From Glycine soja (Eukaryota; Streptophyta; Magnoliopsida; Fabales; Fabaceae), in contig NC_041018.1 in the NCBI RefSeq assembly GCF_004193775.1, positions 39,904,177-39,968,176 of the forward strand: a stretch of 64,000 nucleotides of DNA, in the 5' to 3' direction. The notes under the pieces are model-generated. The model saw only the letters and a list, made by a program, of their open reading frames with translations. It ran no database searches and was not told the DNA's origin. Below, piece by piece: positions 12,901-25,124 of this stretch. The position numbers were made by a program, and so were the translations under genes. The first letter of the stretch is position 1; every line of letters begins with the position of its first letter.

Positions 12901-14380
12901 TTATTGTTGTGGCTTCTGAAGCAAACAAAACACGAGAACCTCTCACGTTCTACGTCTATTAGTGACTACTGTAGTATTGCTACACGTGGGCTCATTTATT
13001 ATTGCGTGGACGGAAAGTCATCTTCTATTAACATCCCATCAATTTTTCAGATCCATCCGTTCATTTTACCACCGACTTCTCTCACCCCCTTAGATTTCAT
13101 CCACGTGTCCATTGTGCCACCCACCCACCCATAGCATTTATACAACACACCCATAATCATCATTCCACAACAAAATCCACCCTATTATCTACTAACAAAC
13201 ATTGTTAATCACAGCAATTGCTTGTTTGATAAGCAATAAACCCAACCTGAACCTTTCATAGGAAAAAAAAGCATTTTTCCATTTCGATATACATGAATAT
13301 GAATTGAGTGAAAACGCTTGGCACACAAATAAGGAACGTATATGGTTGTTAATTAATTAAGTTTGATTTATTATGTTAAGAGTGTATTTTGTTGGTGTAA
13401 TGGCTTTTCAGATTCAAAGACAGAGATGGGGTGTGAGGGGTTGTGTCGGCCACCTTCGAATTTATCTTCACGGAAACTCCACGTGGTGGCTCTATCCCAG
13501 GACACATGCTCATTCTCTCGCTGCACATAATTAATATTTTGCTTATTTTGCTTTACAATATTTTTCTTCTTCTTTGCCCTAATTTTTAAATATAAAAATT
13601 AAATACTTTTATATTTTAAAAATATAATATACTATGCATATTTTTTATTAAGAGTTTAATTGATGTAGATTATCAAAATAAAACTGTCAGCCAATCATAT
13701 TCTTAATGGATACTATATATGAATTTTAAGTTTTTATTATAAAAGTAATTAACGATTCTAAATGATAGGATAATAGATATTAATCATTCATTATTAAAAT
13801 ATTTAAAATATATTATTAACATAATTTATAGAGTAAATCATGCACTAAAAAGTATAAAGAGAATCTATATTATCATTTAATAATAAACTAAAGCTATTGT
13901 ATGGTAAATTTATTAATTTTATAGTTATTAAAAAATTATACGAATAATAGTTCGTAATTAGCTGACAAATTAACTTTTTTACATCAATAACACATAAAAT
14001 TTAATCTTTTAAAACTTAAAGTAAGTTTTCTGTAAGTTAAAATTCATATTTTTAATTTTTATAAATGTTTAATAAACACATAAATTAATAATTAATTTAC
14101 CAATACAAAAATTAAAAATATAAAAAAGTATACGGTCAATCAATTAATTTTAGATAAGCATAAAAAAATTATTTGTGAGATGGGATAACATTTGTTTTGG
14201 TGGCAAAAACAAAACATGAGATGGGATAATATATAGTACTATAAAAAAAAACCTTTCAACCATTTCTTAAAAAAAAAAAACTTTGAACTCTAAATTAATT
14301 TTAACTTTTATTTTACTTGTACATAATTTTCTTTTTCTATTTCCTATATACTCCCACTAAAGTCACAGTAGTCAATGGTC
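9974..14380. other. Intergenic spacer upstream of the ERF gene
   Basis: Mostly A+T-rich DNA with no supportable gene. Two patches are less A+T rich. The patch at 12200-12760 carries only short unrecognised frames on both strands. The patch at 12900-13520 has three CACGTG palindromes, listed separately. The rest shows nothing beyond homopolymer runs. Confidence 0.55.
12900..13520. promoter_or_regulatory. G-box-rich noncoding island upstream of the ERF gene
   Basis: CACGTG occurs at 12983-12988, 13102-13107 and 13480-13485, flanked as ACACGTGGG, CCACGTGTCC and CCACGTGG. These are G-box/ABRE-type cores bound by bZIP and bHLH factors. The block is C-rich compared with its surroundings and lies 1.2-1.8 kb upstream of the ERF start codon. 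A role as a distal enhancer, possibly light- or ABA-responsive, is inference. It could also be a decayed promoter of a lost gene. Confidence 0.35.
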
Positions 14381-14394
14381 ATTTTCCATCTTCA

Positions 14395-14403
14395 TATAAA
14401 TAG
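14395..14403 (+). promoter_or_regulatory. TATA box candidate for the ERF gene
   Basis: TATAAATAG is a canonical plant TATA element. It stands 325 bases before the ATG, implying a leader of ~290 bases. A second TATAAA at ~14505 is an alternative. Confidence 0.45.
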
Positions 14404-14719
14404 AACGGATGCACCCCTACCATCATCGTTCTGTGGGCAACAAAGTGTTTTCTGAGTCTGAACGGAACCCCACTTAAAAGTCGTTCTCCTTCCTCTTCGC
14501 AACTGCTATAAAGTACTATTTTCATATTCATATGTTTATGCATCCCTATATATACATACGCACACATGTAAATGATTGCAAACAAAGATAAGATAGGTAC
14601 CAGCTAGCATATATAGTTTATTAATCAGTTACATATATATACATATATACCACCTGATATATAGGCATATAGCCAGTTAGGTAGGTAGGTAGGTACATAG
14701 TAGTTAAGTTAATTCAATC

Positions 14720-15244
14720 ATGGAAGAAAGAGATCACCGTTGTTCCAACAATTCAACGATGATCACAACAACAAAGAAAAAAACGAGCAGAAGAAGTCCC
14801 ACATCGGATAAGCTGAAGAATCAACACCCCTGTGAGAAGCAGACGATGAAACCGTACAGAGGAATAAGGATGCGAAAGTGGGGGAAGTGGGTGGCGGAGA
14901 TCAGAGAACCCAACAAGAGGTCGAGGATTTGGTTGGGTTCGTACACGACACCCATGGCCGCCGCACGCGCCTACGACACAGCCGTTTTCTACCTCCGAGG
15001 TCCCACCGCACGCCTTAACTTCCCCGAACTCTTGTTCCAGGACGACCAGGAGGAGGGCAATGATTCGGTGCAGCACGGTGCAGCAGCAGGGAACATGTCC
15101 GCTGATTCCATTCGCCGAAAAGCCACGCAAGTCGGCGCCAGAGTCGACGCTCTCCAAACCGCGCTTCACCACCACGCGTCAAGTACCAACTCTCTCAAAC
15201 CCGACTTGAACGAGTTTCCAAAACTCGAATCCCTTCAAGATTGA
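14720..15244 (+). CDS. AP2/ERF transcription factor, DREB A-5 type with EAR motif (ERF008-ERF011-like)
   Basis: Intronless gene for a 174-residue nuclear DNA-binding protein. A basic, Ser/Thr-rich N-terminus (1-43) precedes one AP2 domain at about residues 44-102. The domain shows [38 protein letters not shown] and ARLNFPE, which marks the DREB A-5 branch including Arabidopsis ERF008-011 (RAP2.9/RAP2.10). Residues ~125-147 hold '[19 protein letters not shown]', a conserved helix of that group. DLNEFP at about 162-167 is a DLNxxP-class EAR repression motif, so a repressor of stress or hormone genes is likely. The length is typical of the group. The first ATG in the frame is used, and a (GGTA)n tract lies just before it. 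Family assignment is firm; the exact orthologue is not. Confidence 0.93.
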   Translation: MEERDHRCSNNSTMITTTKKKTSRRSPTSDKLKNQHPCEKQTMKPYRGIRMRKWGKWVAEIREPNKRSRIWLGSYTTPMAAARAYDTAVFYLRGPTARLNFPELLFQDDQEEGNDSVQHGAAAGNMSADSIRRKATQVGARVDALQTALHHHASSTNSLKPDLNEFPKLESLQD

Positions 15245-18200
15245 TATCGATCAATATTTAATTTCCTGAGTCCTATATCAATATACTATAGTTTTATGTA
15301 TATAGGTGATGATGATGATGATGCCTCGGAGTTGGGGCTTGAAACTAATTAACCCCTTCCCTTCCCTTTAATTTATATATATCCTTCTTCTTATCTTCAA
15401 TCATAATATCAAATCAAAGCAGTATTGTTATTTTCTAGGGTTTTTGCTTATTGATATATATTATCATATGGTTTTGATGAGGTGTAACGTAACGATTAAC
15501 ACATTAAATGGACAGTATTCGTGGTGAGATGGAAAGAATATGTTCATGCATGGTTTAATTATATTCTTCGTTGAGTTGTGTGTTTTGTTGTTGCTGGAGA
15601 ATGTATCTTTTTTTTTTTTTTTTTCCTTTTTCTTTCATTCGTGCAAAAGGGAAAGGAATTAAGAATTTTGGTTCGTTCAGCTTCTTTTTTTCTCTTTAAT
15701 TTATGGGCTTGTGTTTTTGTGTAAAAGATTATTCGCTTTATTATTACATGCTATCTTGATGATTCGGTCAATTTAATTAAATACGTGAAGGCGCAAATCG
15801 TGAGTGTGGAAATTAAAGATGGGAGCTAGCAGCGGTGGGACATTAAAATAAACAGGCAAATACGAATGTTCACTTTGCCAAATTGAAGTGCATAAAGTGA
15901 TAAGGCAGAGTAGAAAGCACCAATAAAAGTAGCTTCTTCTGACCAGGTGGTGGACACCACACAAAAGAATATATATAAAAGAGTTAGTATATTTACAATA
16001 TTTTTTTTCTTAATTAATTCTATAACGATTTTATGATAAATTTAGAAAAAAATATAAACATTAATTTATAATTTATTCTATAATTTAAAAAAAGAAAAAA
16101 GAACGAGCAAGACTCGCAAGAGGGTGGAGGCTAGTGGATCTCAGAATCTCACTTCTCACAGAGAGATAGAGAGATTGTCGTTTGTCATTGTCATGGGAAA
16201 GTTGAACTTACAAGTAGCCTTGTATTAGTTGTGTATCTGATTTGCTTCTTTCTTCTCTGTGTTTTTGAAATAACAAATTGCTTCCGTCTTTCATTTGTTT
16301 TTGAGAAGAAGAAAAAAGTTTGATCACAAATTTGGTGCAAATATAACTTGTTCTCAAAGTTAAATTTAATATTTCTCAGTTAGCATGAGAATGGTCCGTA
16401 TATAACTCCGAAAGATCCAATAATTAAGTAGTCATGTAGAGAGGAGATAATAGAGGTTGTTGCATAAACATATAATCCACTGAGGTACGTATACATATAA
16501 AAACTAATAAAATGTTGTTATTATATTCATTATTCATTAATAATATAATATTTATTTCATAAAAGCTTATATATGATGCATTGACGTTTTATTATCTTAA
16601 TGCATCTAGTATAACGTATAACTTTAATTATCAGCATAATTATATTGCCTTCCATAAATTACTGAAAAAATCACGAAAACTTCTTAAGCACATGCAATAT
16701 TCCATTAATTTATTAAGGAGGGTTTAATTTCTTCCACCCATATTATTATTTCGTAAGAAAGAAATTATGCATATGGATTAAGGTTGAAAATGTATTTTTA
16801 GCAAACCTACTCCAAGTACATTCGTCCATTTTCGTCTCAGTTATTGGTACGATATATTTATCCTTCCTCATCTTCTGATAGGTTAGTCTTAATTTGTTGG
16901 CATCGATTCTCATCTCATAAACTTGAACGATGGTAGGCTTGATATTTTCGTCGGTTTGGCCAACGTGAAAGGAAAGATTTACACGATGCATGTAGGTTAG
17001 ATAAGAAAAAAGCTATTGTATTAATTAGGAAGGTCCAAAAGTGAAAATCATTTGAGGTGGATGCTGACTTTTGAAGTATGCAATATTGTATGATAAATAT
17101 TTTATCCGTGAGGTATCTAAGTTAAGGGGTACCCTTTAATTAAGAGTCCATTGACTTAGATGGAGTTTAGCTTAAAAGGAGCAACCAAGGAAAAAGGCTA
17201 CCTACCTGGTACGAAGAGGGCTTTTTAGAGTGGATTTGAACCCATATTGAATGGATAGCTAATTTTTGTTTGCTCATACGTGAATGTTGACTTTTCAACG
17301 AGTAAGCATTAATTGATTTATCGGTTTAATTTAACATTTCAGTCACGAGACTCTCTCTCTCTGTGTATATATATATGAACACGATAATTGTTCGAATTCC
17401 TCTTCTTCCACAACCGACTAAAAAAAGGAAGGATTTTGGAAGGATTTTTTCCTTTTTGAGGATAGGAAAATCACGATCCAGCTATGAGGACTTGAAGCTG
17501 TGAAACATGTGACCTTATCCTATTGTTTTGTTTTCTGTTTATTAAATAAATATTCATAAATAGTAAAAATTACTGCTTTGAATAAATTCAATGTCTCCTA
17601 ATCATTTAATCCCATTTTTTTTTTCTTGTTTTATGCTTCTTCCGATGGGTTTGGAAAGAATAACAAATCAAGTAAAACATTATTAGCATAACAAATAACA
17701 AATGTATTCCTCCTCATTAATATTTCGATAAATAATTAATATCGTCATCAAAATATAATGATAAATTAATTTCTAATTAAAAGATGAAAAATACAAATTA
17801 AGTTTCTAAATGTGCAAATGTGACAATACAAGACCATTTATTTTAATGTTTAAATATCAATTTGATAATAAAATATATTTTTGATAATGAATTTAACATT
17901 TAAGTTGTAAATTTTTAGAATCAACTTATCCTTAAAGTAGTTACATGATTAATTTATTATAATTTTTATATATTTAAAGATTAAATTTAAATTTTTCATT
18001 TTTCATAAATCAATTTATCAGCATCTCTCTTTGAGGAAGGAATAAATTTTACTATTTATCCTTAATATTTTTGCATTGATAGTTTGGTTATGTGGCTTTT
18101 ACATAAACTAGTGCAATCAATTTATTTATTTTGAATACTAGAGCGACAGATAATGGAAACACCGAAAAGATCAATTTATTTTTTATTTTCTCACGCTTCA

Positions 18201-18989
18201 TTTCTTTATTATGAATAATTATGTTATTATGTTACATTTTTTTTATTGAAAAATATTTTGACTTCCATTTTTTTCTTCTTACCAAACAACTTACATAACT
18301 ATTTTTTTTTCACTTCTTTTGTTTTTCTTTCTTTCACTTTCTCTTCTTAAACCAAACACACCATAATAATTCTCCTTACAACTAGGAATAAATGATGATT
18401 CATATGGTAAATCATGTAGCTATACATCATCATTTAACAATGATACTTGTTGAAAACTAAAAAAAATGGCATATAGAAGTTGGGGGATTAATTAAGATTG
18501 GTGTAAAAAAAAACTTGTTAGAAATTAAGATCGGTTGAAAAATTGTTGAGACTAAAATCAGTCAAAAAAAACTATTAAGAGATCAAAAGTGAATTTTGTA
18601 ATAAAATGAAGGATTAAAAACATAACTTATTAAAAATTTGAAATGCAATACCATGTTAAAATAGTAGGTCATGTGGCTATTATCATTTTTCTCATGTTAT
18701 TATTTAACAGTGATACTTAATGACAAAGATTAAAAATATAAACAAAGGAAATTATAGAAACTAAAATCAATCAAATTGTTTTAGGGACCAAAAACAAAAA
18801 TCACCAAAAGCTAAGGGACCAAAAACATATTTTGTTCTAATTAAAATATGTGATGTTAGTTCTTGTAGTCTTAACCCAAAGGATTGACACATTTGTCTAA
18901 GGTTCTGTTGTATTTACATGTGAAAGAATAATTTATTTAACAAAAGAATTTGTGTTTGATTTTCTTGTAGAAAATTTTCTCGAGTTAAA

Positions 18990-19400
18990 AGATAGTCACA
19001 AGTTGTGACTCTTAAAATTTAAAATCTCAACGTTCGAAAACATTGGTAATCGATTAAATCAGTTTGAAAATAATGTTGGCTACTGGTAATCGATTAGTGT
19101 CTGGTAATCAATTACTAGAGAGTAAAACTCTTGGTAAAAGATTTTTTTTTGAAAAATTCTCTTGAACAAAATGGAGCTATTCAATCTTTTCTTTTGAAAA
19201 AATCTTTTTATATTTATCTTGATGTTTTTCTTGAAATTCTTGCATATCTTGAGTCTTCTCTTGAATCTTGATCCTTGATTGAACGACTCTTTGATTCTTG
19301 AAACTTGTTTGACTCTTGATTCTTGACTTGAGTCTTTGGCATCATCAAAATAAACTCGGAAAGCTTTGCTTCCATATAGAGCCGCAAGTGAATCCAACTA
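18990..19400. mobile_element. LTR-retrotransposon-like remnant with 'TGGTAATCGATTA' repeats
   Basis: The sequence contains three close copies of (T)GGTAATCGATTA or GGTAATCAATTA (19045-19120). A run of CTTGATTCTTG-type repeats follows, then TTTGGCATCATCAAAATAAA. This combination is familiar from abundant legume LTR-retrotransposon families. No LTR ends or coding domains could be delimited, so this is a fragment call only. Confidence 0.4.
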
Positions 19401-21370
19401 AATTTACTTTTTTTCTTTTTCATTTTGTTTTTTTTAGTTTTTTGTGTGTGTGATTTTGAGTTAAAATGATCTTTTCATTCATTGTTGAGCGTTTCGTATG
19501 ACTGCAATTGTGTTTTTTGTTGAGTTAAATTGACTTAGAAGTGGTTGCAATTGTGGTTGAGTTGCATGTGAAATTATGGTCTCGGATCATTTTTTAAAAT
19601 TGATTTTTTTTTTTTACATTTTGGTATCTAATTATCTATGTTATGGAATTATATTAATTTGTGATGTTATTTTTAAATATTTTAAGATACGTATAAATTT
19701 TTTATATTATTTTATTATAGATCGGAACATGCGAGTCAACTAGTGAACGATCTAGTTTGACTACTAATCCAATGACTCGGTTACTAGACCGATTTTTAAA
19801 ACTATAAATTTAAGAGTTTAATGTATATGTTATGATAGTGTAAAACAAATTTATATTGTCAACCAATTATAAATTTAAATTATTTTATGATAATTATTTT
19901 AAAAGTTAATAAATTTATCTTACATAATAAATTATGATTGAATAAGTGTCTAAATTTTTTTACACTATAAATACATAACTTTTTTCTCTTAATTTAATCT
20001 TTTATTTATAACATAGATTAGTATTAACACGGCCACAAACACACCTTACGCGTGCAATTGATTACATCGAATCTTCCAAGAAAATATCCTCAAATTTCAG
20101 TTAAGAAATCATACACATGTTCCCTTTCATTTGTGAATTTACAAATTCCAATTCGACGGAGTATACTTGAGTGCATTTCAGTATTTCACAGCTACTTAAT
20201 TAGACTATGTCTTATTTGAACCTTATGCTGGTCTCAACTGAACTCAAGGTGCTCCTCTTTCCTCATGAATCCTGTCCTCCTTGGTCCCTACCAATAAAAA
20301 GGAGATACGTCTCTTCCAACTGAAAAGCACAGGTATGTCACCATCTCCACCCACTATATATACAATCTGCCATTAATGCATATGTAAGTTAGAACACTGA
20401 TTAAACAAAGGATGGAAGTTGCCAATCACTGTAGCTAGAACACTGACTAAAATGATGAAACTATTTTATATCCAAGTAACTAAAAGTAGTTAATTAGTGA
20501 CATGTTAAATATTTTTTTCCACCAATGTTTTCAATACAATCATTGAAAAGACTAAAAACAGAACATACGTATATACGCTTAAAATTTTACACTGTTCCTA
20601 ATGTTTATTTTTTAGGTTAAAAAAGAGAATGTCTAAAAATAAGGTTAAAAAAAGAGAAATTTAATAGTAGATTATTATTTTCAATAACAACTGTGAGATG
20701 TAAGTATATACTACATTTAAATGGAAAAATAACATCGTTAAATTCACAAGTCTCTTACTGACTGACTAGGTTGTCATCTTTAATCTTTAATTTGTACAAT
20801 GCAGCTTCCTCTTTTTTGCTCATGGCCATGCGTCATGCATAGAATGATTTGCTTAATTAACAAGTAAGGATTGTAGATTGTTCACCTCAAACCGACGTGG
20901 CAGAAGCAAGCTAGCACTTTGCCATCACTGTAGATTTTGTAATTACAATCATGTACTCTATATAATGTATATTTTGACAATAATTTTTCACACTATTAAA
21001 AGTTATAACAATTTAAAATCCTACAGCCAATTGGCAACATCCTTTCAAAAGCCTGAATGAATTTGCACAAGAATAGTTGTCTTGAAATAAATGAGTTAAT
21101 TAGAGAATACAATTATCAGCAATCCTATTAAAAAAAATTATATATTCTCTCCTATTACTAAATTCATGTTATTTATTAAATATTATTAGTTTATATTTTA
21201 AATAGCCTTTAGAAAACATTTTATTTGTATATATATGAACACAATTACTGTAACTCAAGACACTAAATAATTCTAAATAATATTGTAAAACACAGGATAA
21301 TACAAAAAAGAGGAGAAGTTGAATCTTGTTAAAAAAAATACAATTGCACGGTTCGTTCCACTTCACTCCG

Positions 21371-21371
<1 letters not shown>

Positions 21372-21418
<47 letters not shown>
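21372..21418. repeat. (TA)n microsatellite
   Basis: An uninterrupted alternating TA run of about 47 bases. It is probably length-polymorphic. Confidence 0.95.
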
Positions 21419-21421
<3 letters not shown>

Positions 21422-21440
21422 CATTAGTATTGAAATTGTG

Positions 21441-22060
21441 CTTAGATTAAAAAGATAATTTTTTATATGTTTAAAAAATTAGAATTTAAGATAAATTAAT
21501 AGAACTTAGTTGGGTTAATGTAATTTAAATAGATACAAGATTAATAATAATTTAAATGTAAATATAGTTATCATTATACTTGTTATTTACGATATTATAA
21601 TATTTAATTAATAGGACACTGAAATACGGTAAGAGTTGTATAAATTAATAATGAAAATATCAATGAAGACATTGTTAATTTTTGGCAATTGTTGGTTTCA
21701 CAAAATAATAACCTAGGTACTGGTATAGGTCACTTCACTATTTTTTTTTTTTGGTAGCGACATTGTGAATAGATTAAGGAGTAATTTTTTTTTGAATGTT
21801 AGAAAAACTATAATTTGAGATAAATTAATAACCAAAATTAATAATACAAAATAGGGTAGATTTTAGTTGGGGTGTATTAAAGTTTTAATGGATGTAAGAA
21901 TTTGAGCGTAAATATGTAATTTAAATATAATTATTATAATACCTCATTGTTTACGTTATAATATACAATATATAATGAAAAGTGCGGTGAAATACAATAG
22001 AAATTGCATAACTTAATCATGAAAACATCAACTAAAACAACTAAAACATATTGATGATAT
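21441..22060. repeat. Degenerate tandem duplication of a ~250-300 bp unit
   Basis: Two successive blocks, about 21441-21685 and 21781-22060, share in order: AGATAAATTAATA, a TTAGTTGGG(G/T)T motif, TAAATATAG/TAAATATG, TTTACG-TATTATAATAT, and GTGAAATAC/CTGAAATACGG followed by TGCATAA/TGTATAAATTAAT and ATGAAAA-ATCAA. Identity is moderate, so the duplication is old. No coding capacity was seen. Confidence 0.45.
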
Positions 22061-23595
22061 TTGGTGTTAGCTTAATAGACACAAGCAACCGTAAACAAAA
22101 TTAGTTAAGTCATGAGATAGATTCTGAGGATATTATAGAATATTATTATTGATGTACAACATGCGTATTTATGTTTTTAGACCGGTAGTAGAAAAATACT
22201 ATTATTCTAGTACAGTAGTCATGCATACGCACGGGTAAGTTAAAAAATTAAATATATAATATAATTGTATATATTTAACTATAACGGTGTAAAACTTAAC
22301 CAATAAGAACTAAAACTAATAAAATTGAAATATGTAATATATTTTATAAAGTAACACTGTCGATTTAGTTTGGATGATATTTATGGTTATTCATGTTTTA
22401 AAATTTTATAAACAATAAAATGCATATTTTTTTGTCTAATTTTAAATTTTAAATTAATTTTAAATATAATTAAATTGTTATTGTAAACTGTAGTAGACAA
22501 TATATATTTATAGAAAAAAATATGAAAAAATATCCTTAACAAGAAGAATAAATAATTTTCTGTATTTAAATCAGATGATAATGTTCTTTATTTGAGCTAT
22601 AACTTTACATGCATTCTTACCAAAAACTAAAGAAGTAACTCAAGTCCTTATTTCTATCCAGCAATAATAGATCCCTAACCGAAGAAAAAAAATTGTAAAA
22701 AAAATTATACTTTAACCATGATAATATATATGAGTAAACTTGATATGTAATCGATTATTTTATTAGCTAAAGTCCTCCATATAATTTGAGTAATTATCAG
22801 CAACAAAAAAAAAAGTACCTAATACCTTACTCTTTTTCGTTTTCTTGGAACTTTTTTTGAAAGACTAAGTATCATCTATTAAGAAACACAATTGCAGCTT
22901 GGACTTTTTTAATTCAGTTAAAACAAATTTTTTACATTTACTCTAGGATCGATGTAGATACCAACATTACATAAGGTGAGAATCTTTTACATCAGAACAA
23001 ATTGAACTCATGTAAGGAAGACTAGAAAATCCAATGTAAAAAGTTTCAAACTTATCAAGAGTTTAAACCACGGAAAATGCATAAACCTTAGTTTATACTC
23101 CCATTAATTTACCTGGGGTTAAAAAACCCTGTCAATACTAAAGTTTTTTTTCTTTCTTTAAATGTCTACTAGACGTTCTGATCAGCATTGGCAGGAAACA
23201 AACAAAATTAAGTGTGAACAATGGAAGTTCCAGACATACATCTAGTATAGAATACCAAAAAAAAATGGAATTTCATGAAAAAGAAAATTCTCTTGTAATA
23301 TTCATAGCGCCCTCGCTGCTCTGAATGTTGCCAGGATTAAAAAAGTACAAATATCATGAAATTTCTAGTTCTACCAATTAAGACTAACATATATAATAGT
23401 CTTAATTGTCACCTCAAGCATATATAATCATCATGATTATACAGCTCATTGCACGATAGAGCAATTCTATGACATATATAATTAAATCCGATAAGTCTCC
23501 TTAGTTTTCTTTCTTCTGTATTTACTTGAATGAACCTAGTACTTAATTTCTTAAAACTTGTGATGTTGTAAGAGGGAGAGACAGAGAGGTCGTGT

Positions 23596-24545
23596 TTGCA
23601 AGAATCAAATGACAGTTCCTATGTCCAAACTCCTCCTCTTGTTGGTTTGGAAAGCTTAAAGGTGTGTGACATAATTGATCAATCCACTGGAAATTGGAAT
23701 GTGAATGCTATTAATGAGATTTTTAATAACCGTGATGCCCAACAACAGATTTTGTCCATGGCCACTTACTTAAATAATGATGAGGATACTCTGATTTGGA
23801 AAGCTTGCTTAGCAGGTATGGCAAATTTTCAGTCAACTGTGATTATTATTTAATCATGAAAAGGTTGGTTGACAATGAATCATATTGTGAAGATGATAAT
23901 TGGATGTCCATTTGGTCCCTTAAAATTCCTCCAAGAATGGAGTTGCTTATTTGGAGAATAGAAGAGGATGCCTTCCTACAATGCTGCAATACTATTTTTT
24001 CTTTTATCGGCAAATTTTAGTTGTTAGTATTGTTAGTTTTTATTAGTAAAGGGATTCGAATTCACAACCTCTTTCCTCCTTTCCTTCTTCTTTCACCAAT
24101 AGACCAATTTTATATCTCCTAAAATGCTGCAATTTTTCTTTTGGAGTTGCTGCTTTAATTAGGGGCAACCTTGGCCAATTTGTATATGCAATGACACCAT
24201 GGTTCTACTTCACCTCAAGAAGCTGAAGCAATAGGTTTTCATGCGGCTATTACATGGGCTGCAAGCTTAAATCTTGATCATATCATCTTTGAGCTAGACT
24301 GCAAATATGTTGTGGACACTCTTTTATCACTCAACTTCATGAATAATGAATTCAGTCTCATCCTTGAGAAGTGCAGTGAAGATCTCAGGTGTTTTTGAAA
24401 TTCTTCAGTTGAGTTTGTTCGTCTCGACAAGCCAATCAAGTGGCTCATTCCCTACAAGGGTGTCTAGATCCTATCCTCGTAGACATGTTTTTTATTTTAC
24501 ACCTACATACATGTATCCATTCTCGCATTTTTAATGAAATAATAT
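23596..24545 (+). pseudogene. Decayed LINE ORF2 3' portion (zf-RVT and RNase H-like region)
   Basis: The broken frames read like the C-terminal part of plant non-LTR retrotransposon proteins. First comes 'STGNWNVNAINEIFNNRD' with 'LIWKACLAG' and a KFSV motif in another frame. Then follow 'MSIWSLKIPPRMELLIWR' and a segment 'EAEAIGFHAAITWAASLN' with 'DCKYVVDTLLS', as in an RNase H domain. Near 24410-24540 shifted frames give VEFVR, QANQVAHSL and a final IFNE(I/M) motif. Several frameshifts and stops are present, and a SINE splits it at 23991-24122. It is not functional. Confidence 0.65.
23991..24122 (-). mobile_element. tRNA-derived SINE nested in the LINE remnant
   Basis: A 132-bp insertion flanked by the perfect 11-bp direct repeat AATGCTGCAAT (23980-23990 and 24123-24133). 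On the minus strand it begins with an A-box-like GGTCTATTGGTGAAAG and has a B-box-like GGTTGTGAATTCGAATCCC ~30 bases later. It ends TTGCCGATAAAAGAAAAA, the T-T-G-C-C-GAT plus poly(A) tail typical of plant LINE-mobilised retroelements. Length, internal promoter boxes, A-rich tail and target duplication all agree. Removing it rejoins the LINE-derived sequence. Confidence 0.75.
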
Positions 24546-24992
24546 GAGACAGTTTTGCCGTAAAAAGAAAAAAGGTAGTTAAGATCATAACAACTTTAGA
24601 CAACTTGGAAAATTCTCGTTTTTTAGATGAAAAGAAACTTGGTAAAAAAAACAATTGCCATTCACATTCAGTGGTTGGAATACTTGGGAATCCTATGATA
24701 GTGATAGGTGATTTTATTTCTTTGCGTTCATAACAAGCTGTTAACAAATTTCTTGATACCAGATCCTTTTTCACGAATAAAACAAATTAAAAGGTCTATT
24801 CCTGCAACCTTGGACTTGAATAGTCAAGCCTGTAGTCTAAATTTACCAAAACTTAGGTATCATTTGTCATTCTCTTCCAACTAAGAAATACGAAAATCTA
24901 CTCAAACTTGAATTTGAGACAAGCCAATCTTCAACATGGAAACAAAATAGAAAGGAAACACATGCATTTCTGATTCTGTTTGAAACATACAG

Positions 24993-25060
24993 TATATATC
25001 TATATATATAATCTATCTATATATATATATATATATTGATCTATATATATATATATATTT
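24993..25060. repeat. Compound (TA)n/(CTATATA) simple repeat
   Basis: Alternating TATATA and ATCTATC blocks lie about 65 bases downstream of the EXO70J-like stop codon. Confidence 0.85.
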
Positions 25061-25124
25061 GAAACTACATGTGAGATAGATAAATTTTTGTGTTCTGAAT
25101 CTACAAAAGCTAGAGTATCCTTTT

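Larger units (their letters stand above)
15245..23595. other. Intergenic spacer between the ERF gene and the LINE remnant
   Basis: Downstream of the ERF stop there is probable 3' UTR with a GAT repeat (15307-15321). No further gene is supportable. Short frames such as the one at 16746-16991 lack any recognisable domain. The segment 18411-18722 has two imperfect copies of a 'TCATGTGGCTAT...TTTAACAGTGATACTT' sequence. Retroelement-like sequence lies at 18990-19400, a (TA)n tract at 21372-21418 and a degenerate tandem duplication at 21441-22060. These three are listed separately. Confidence 0.55.

Noticed and set aside
14753..15175. 140-aa minus-strand frame
   Set aside because: Antisense shadow of the AP2/ERF gene; its codon content mirrors the real frame.
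16746..16991. 81-aa minus-strand frame
   Set aside because: Looks protein-like in composition, but no family could be recognised and the flanks show no gene signals.
19080..19423. Two overlapping minus-strand frames rich in Lys, Ser and Glu
   Set aside because: They arise from the CTTGATTCTTG-type repeats of a retroelement remnant.
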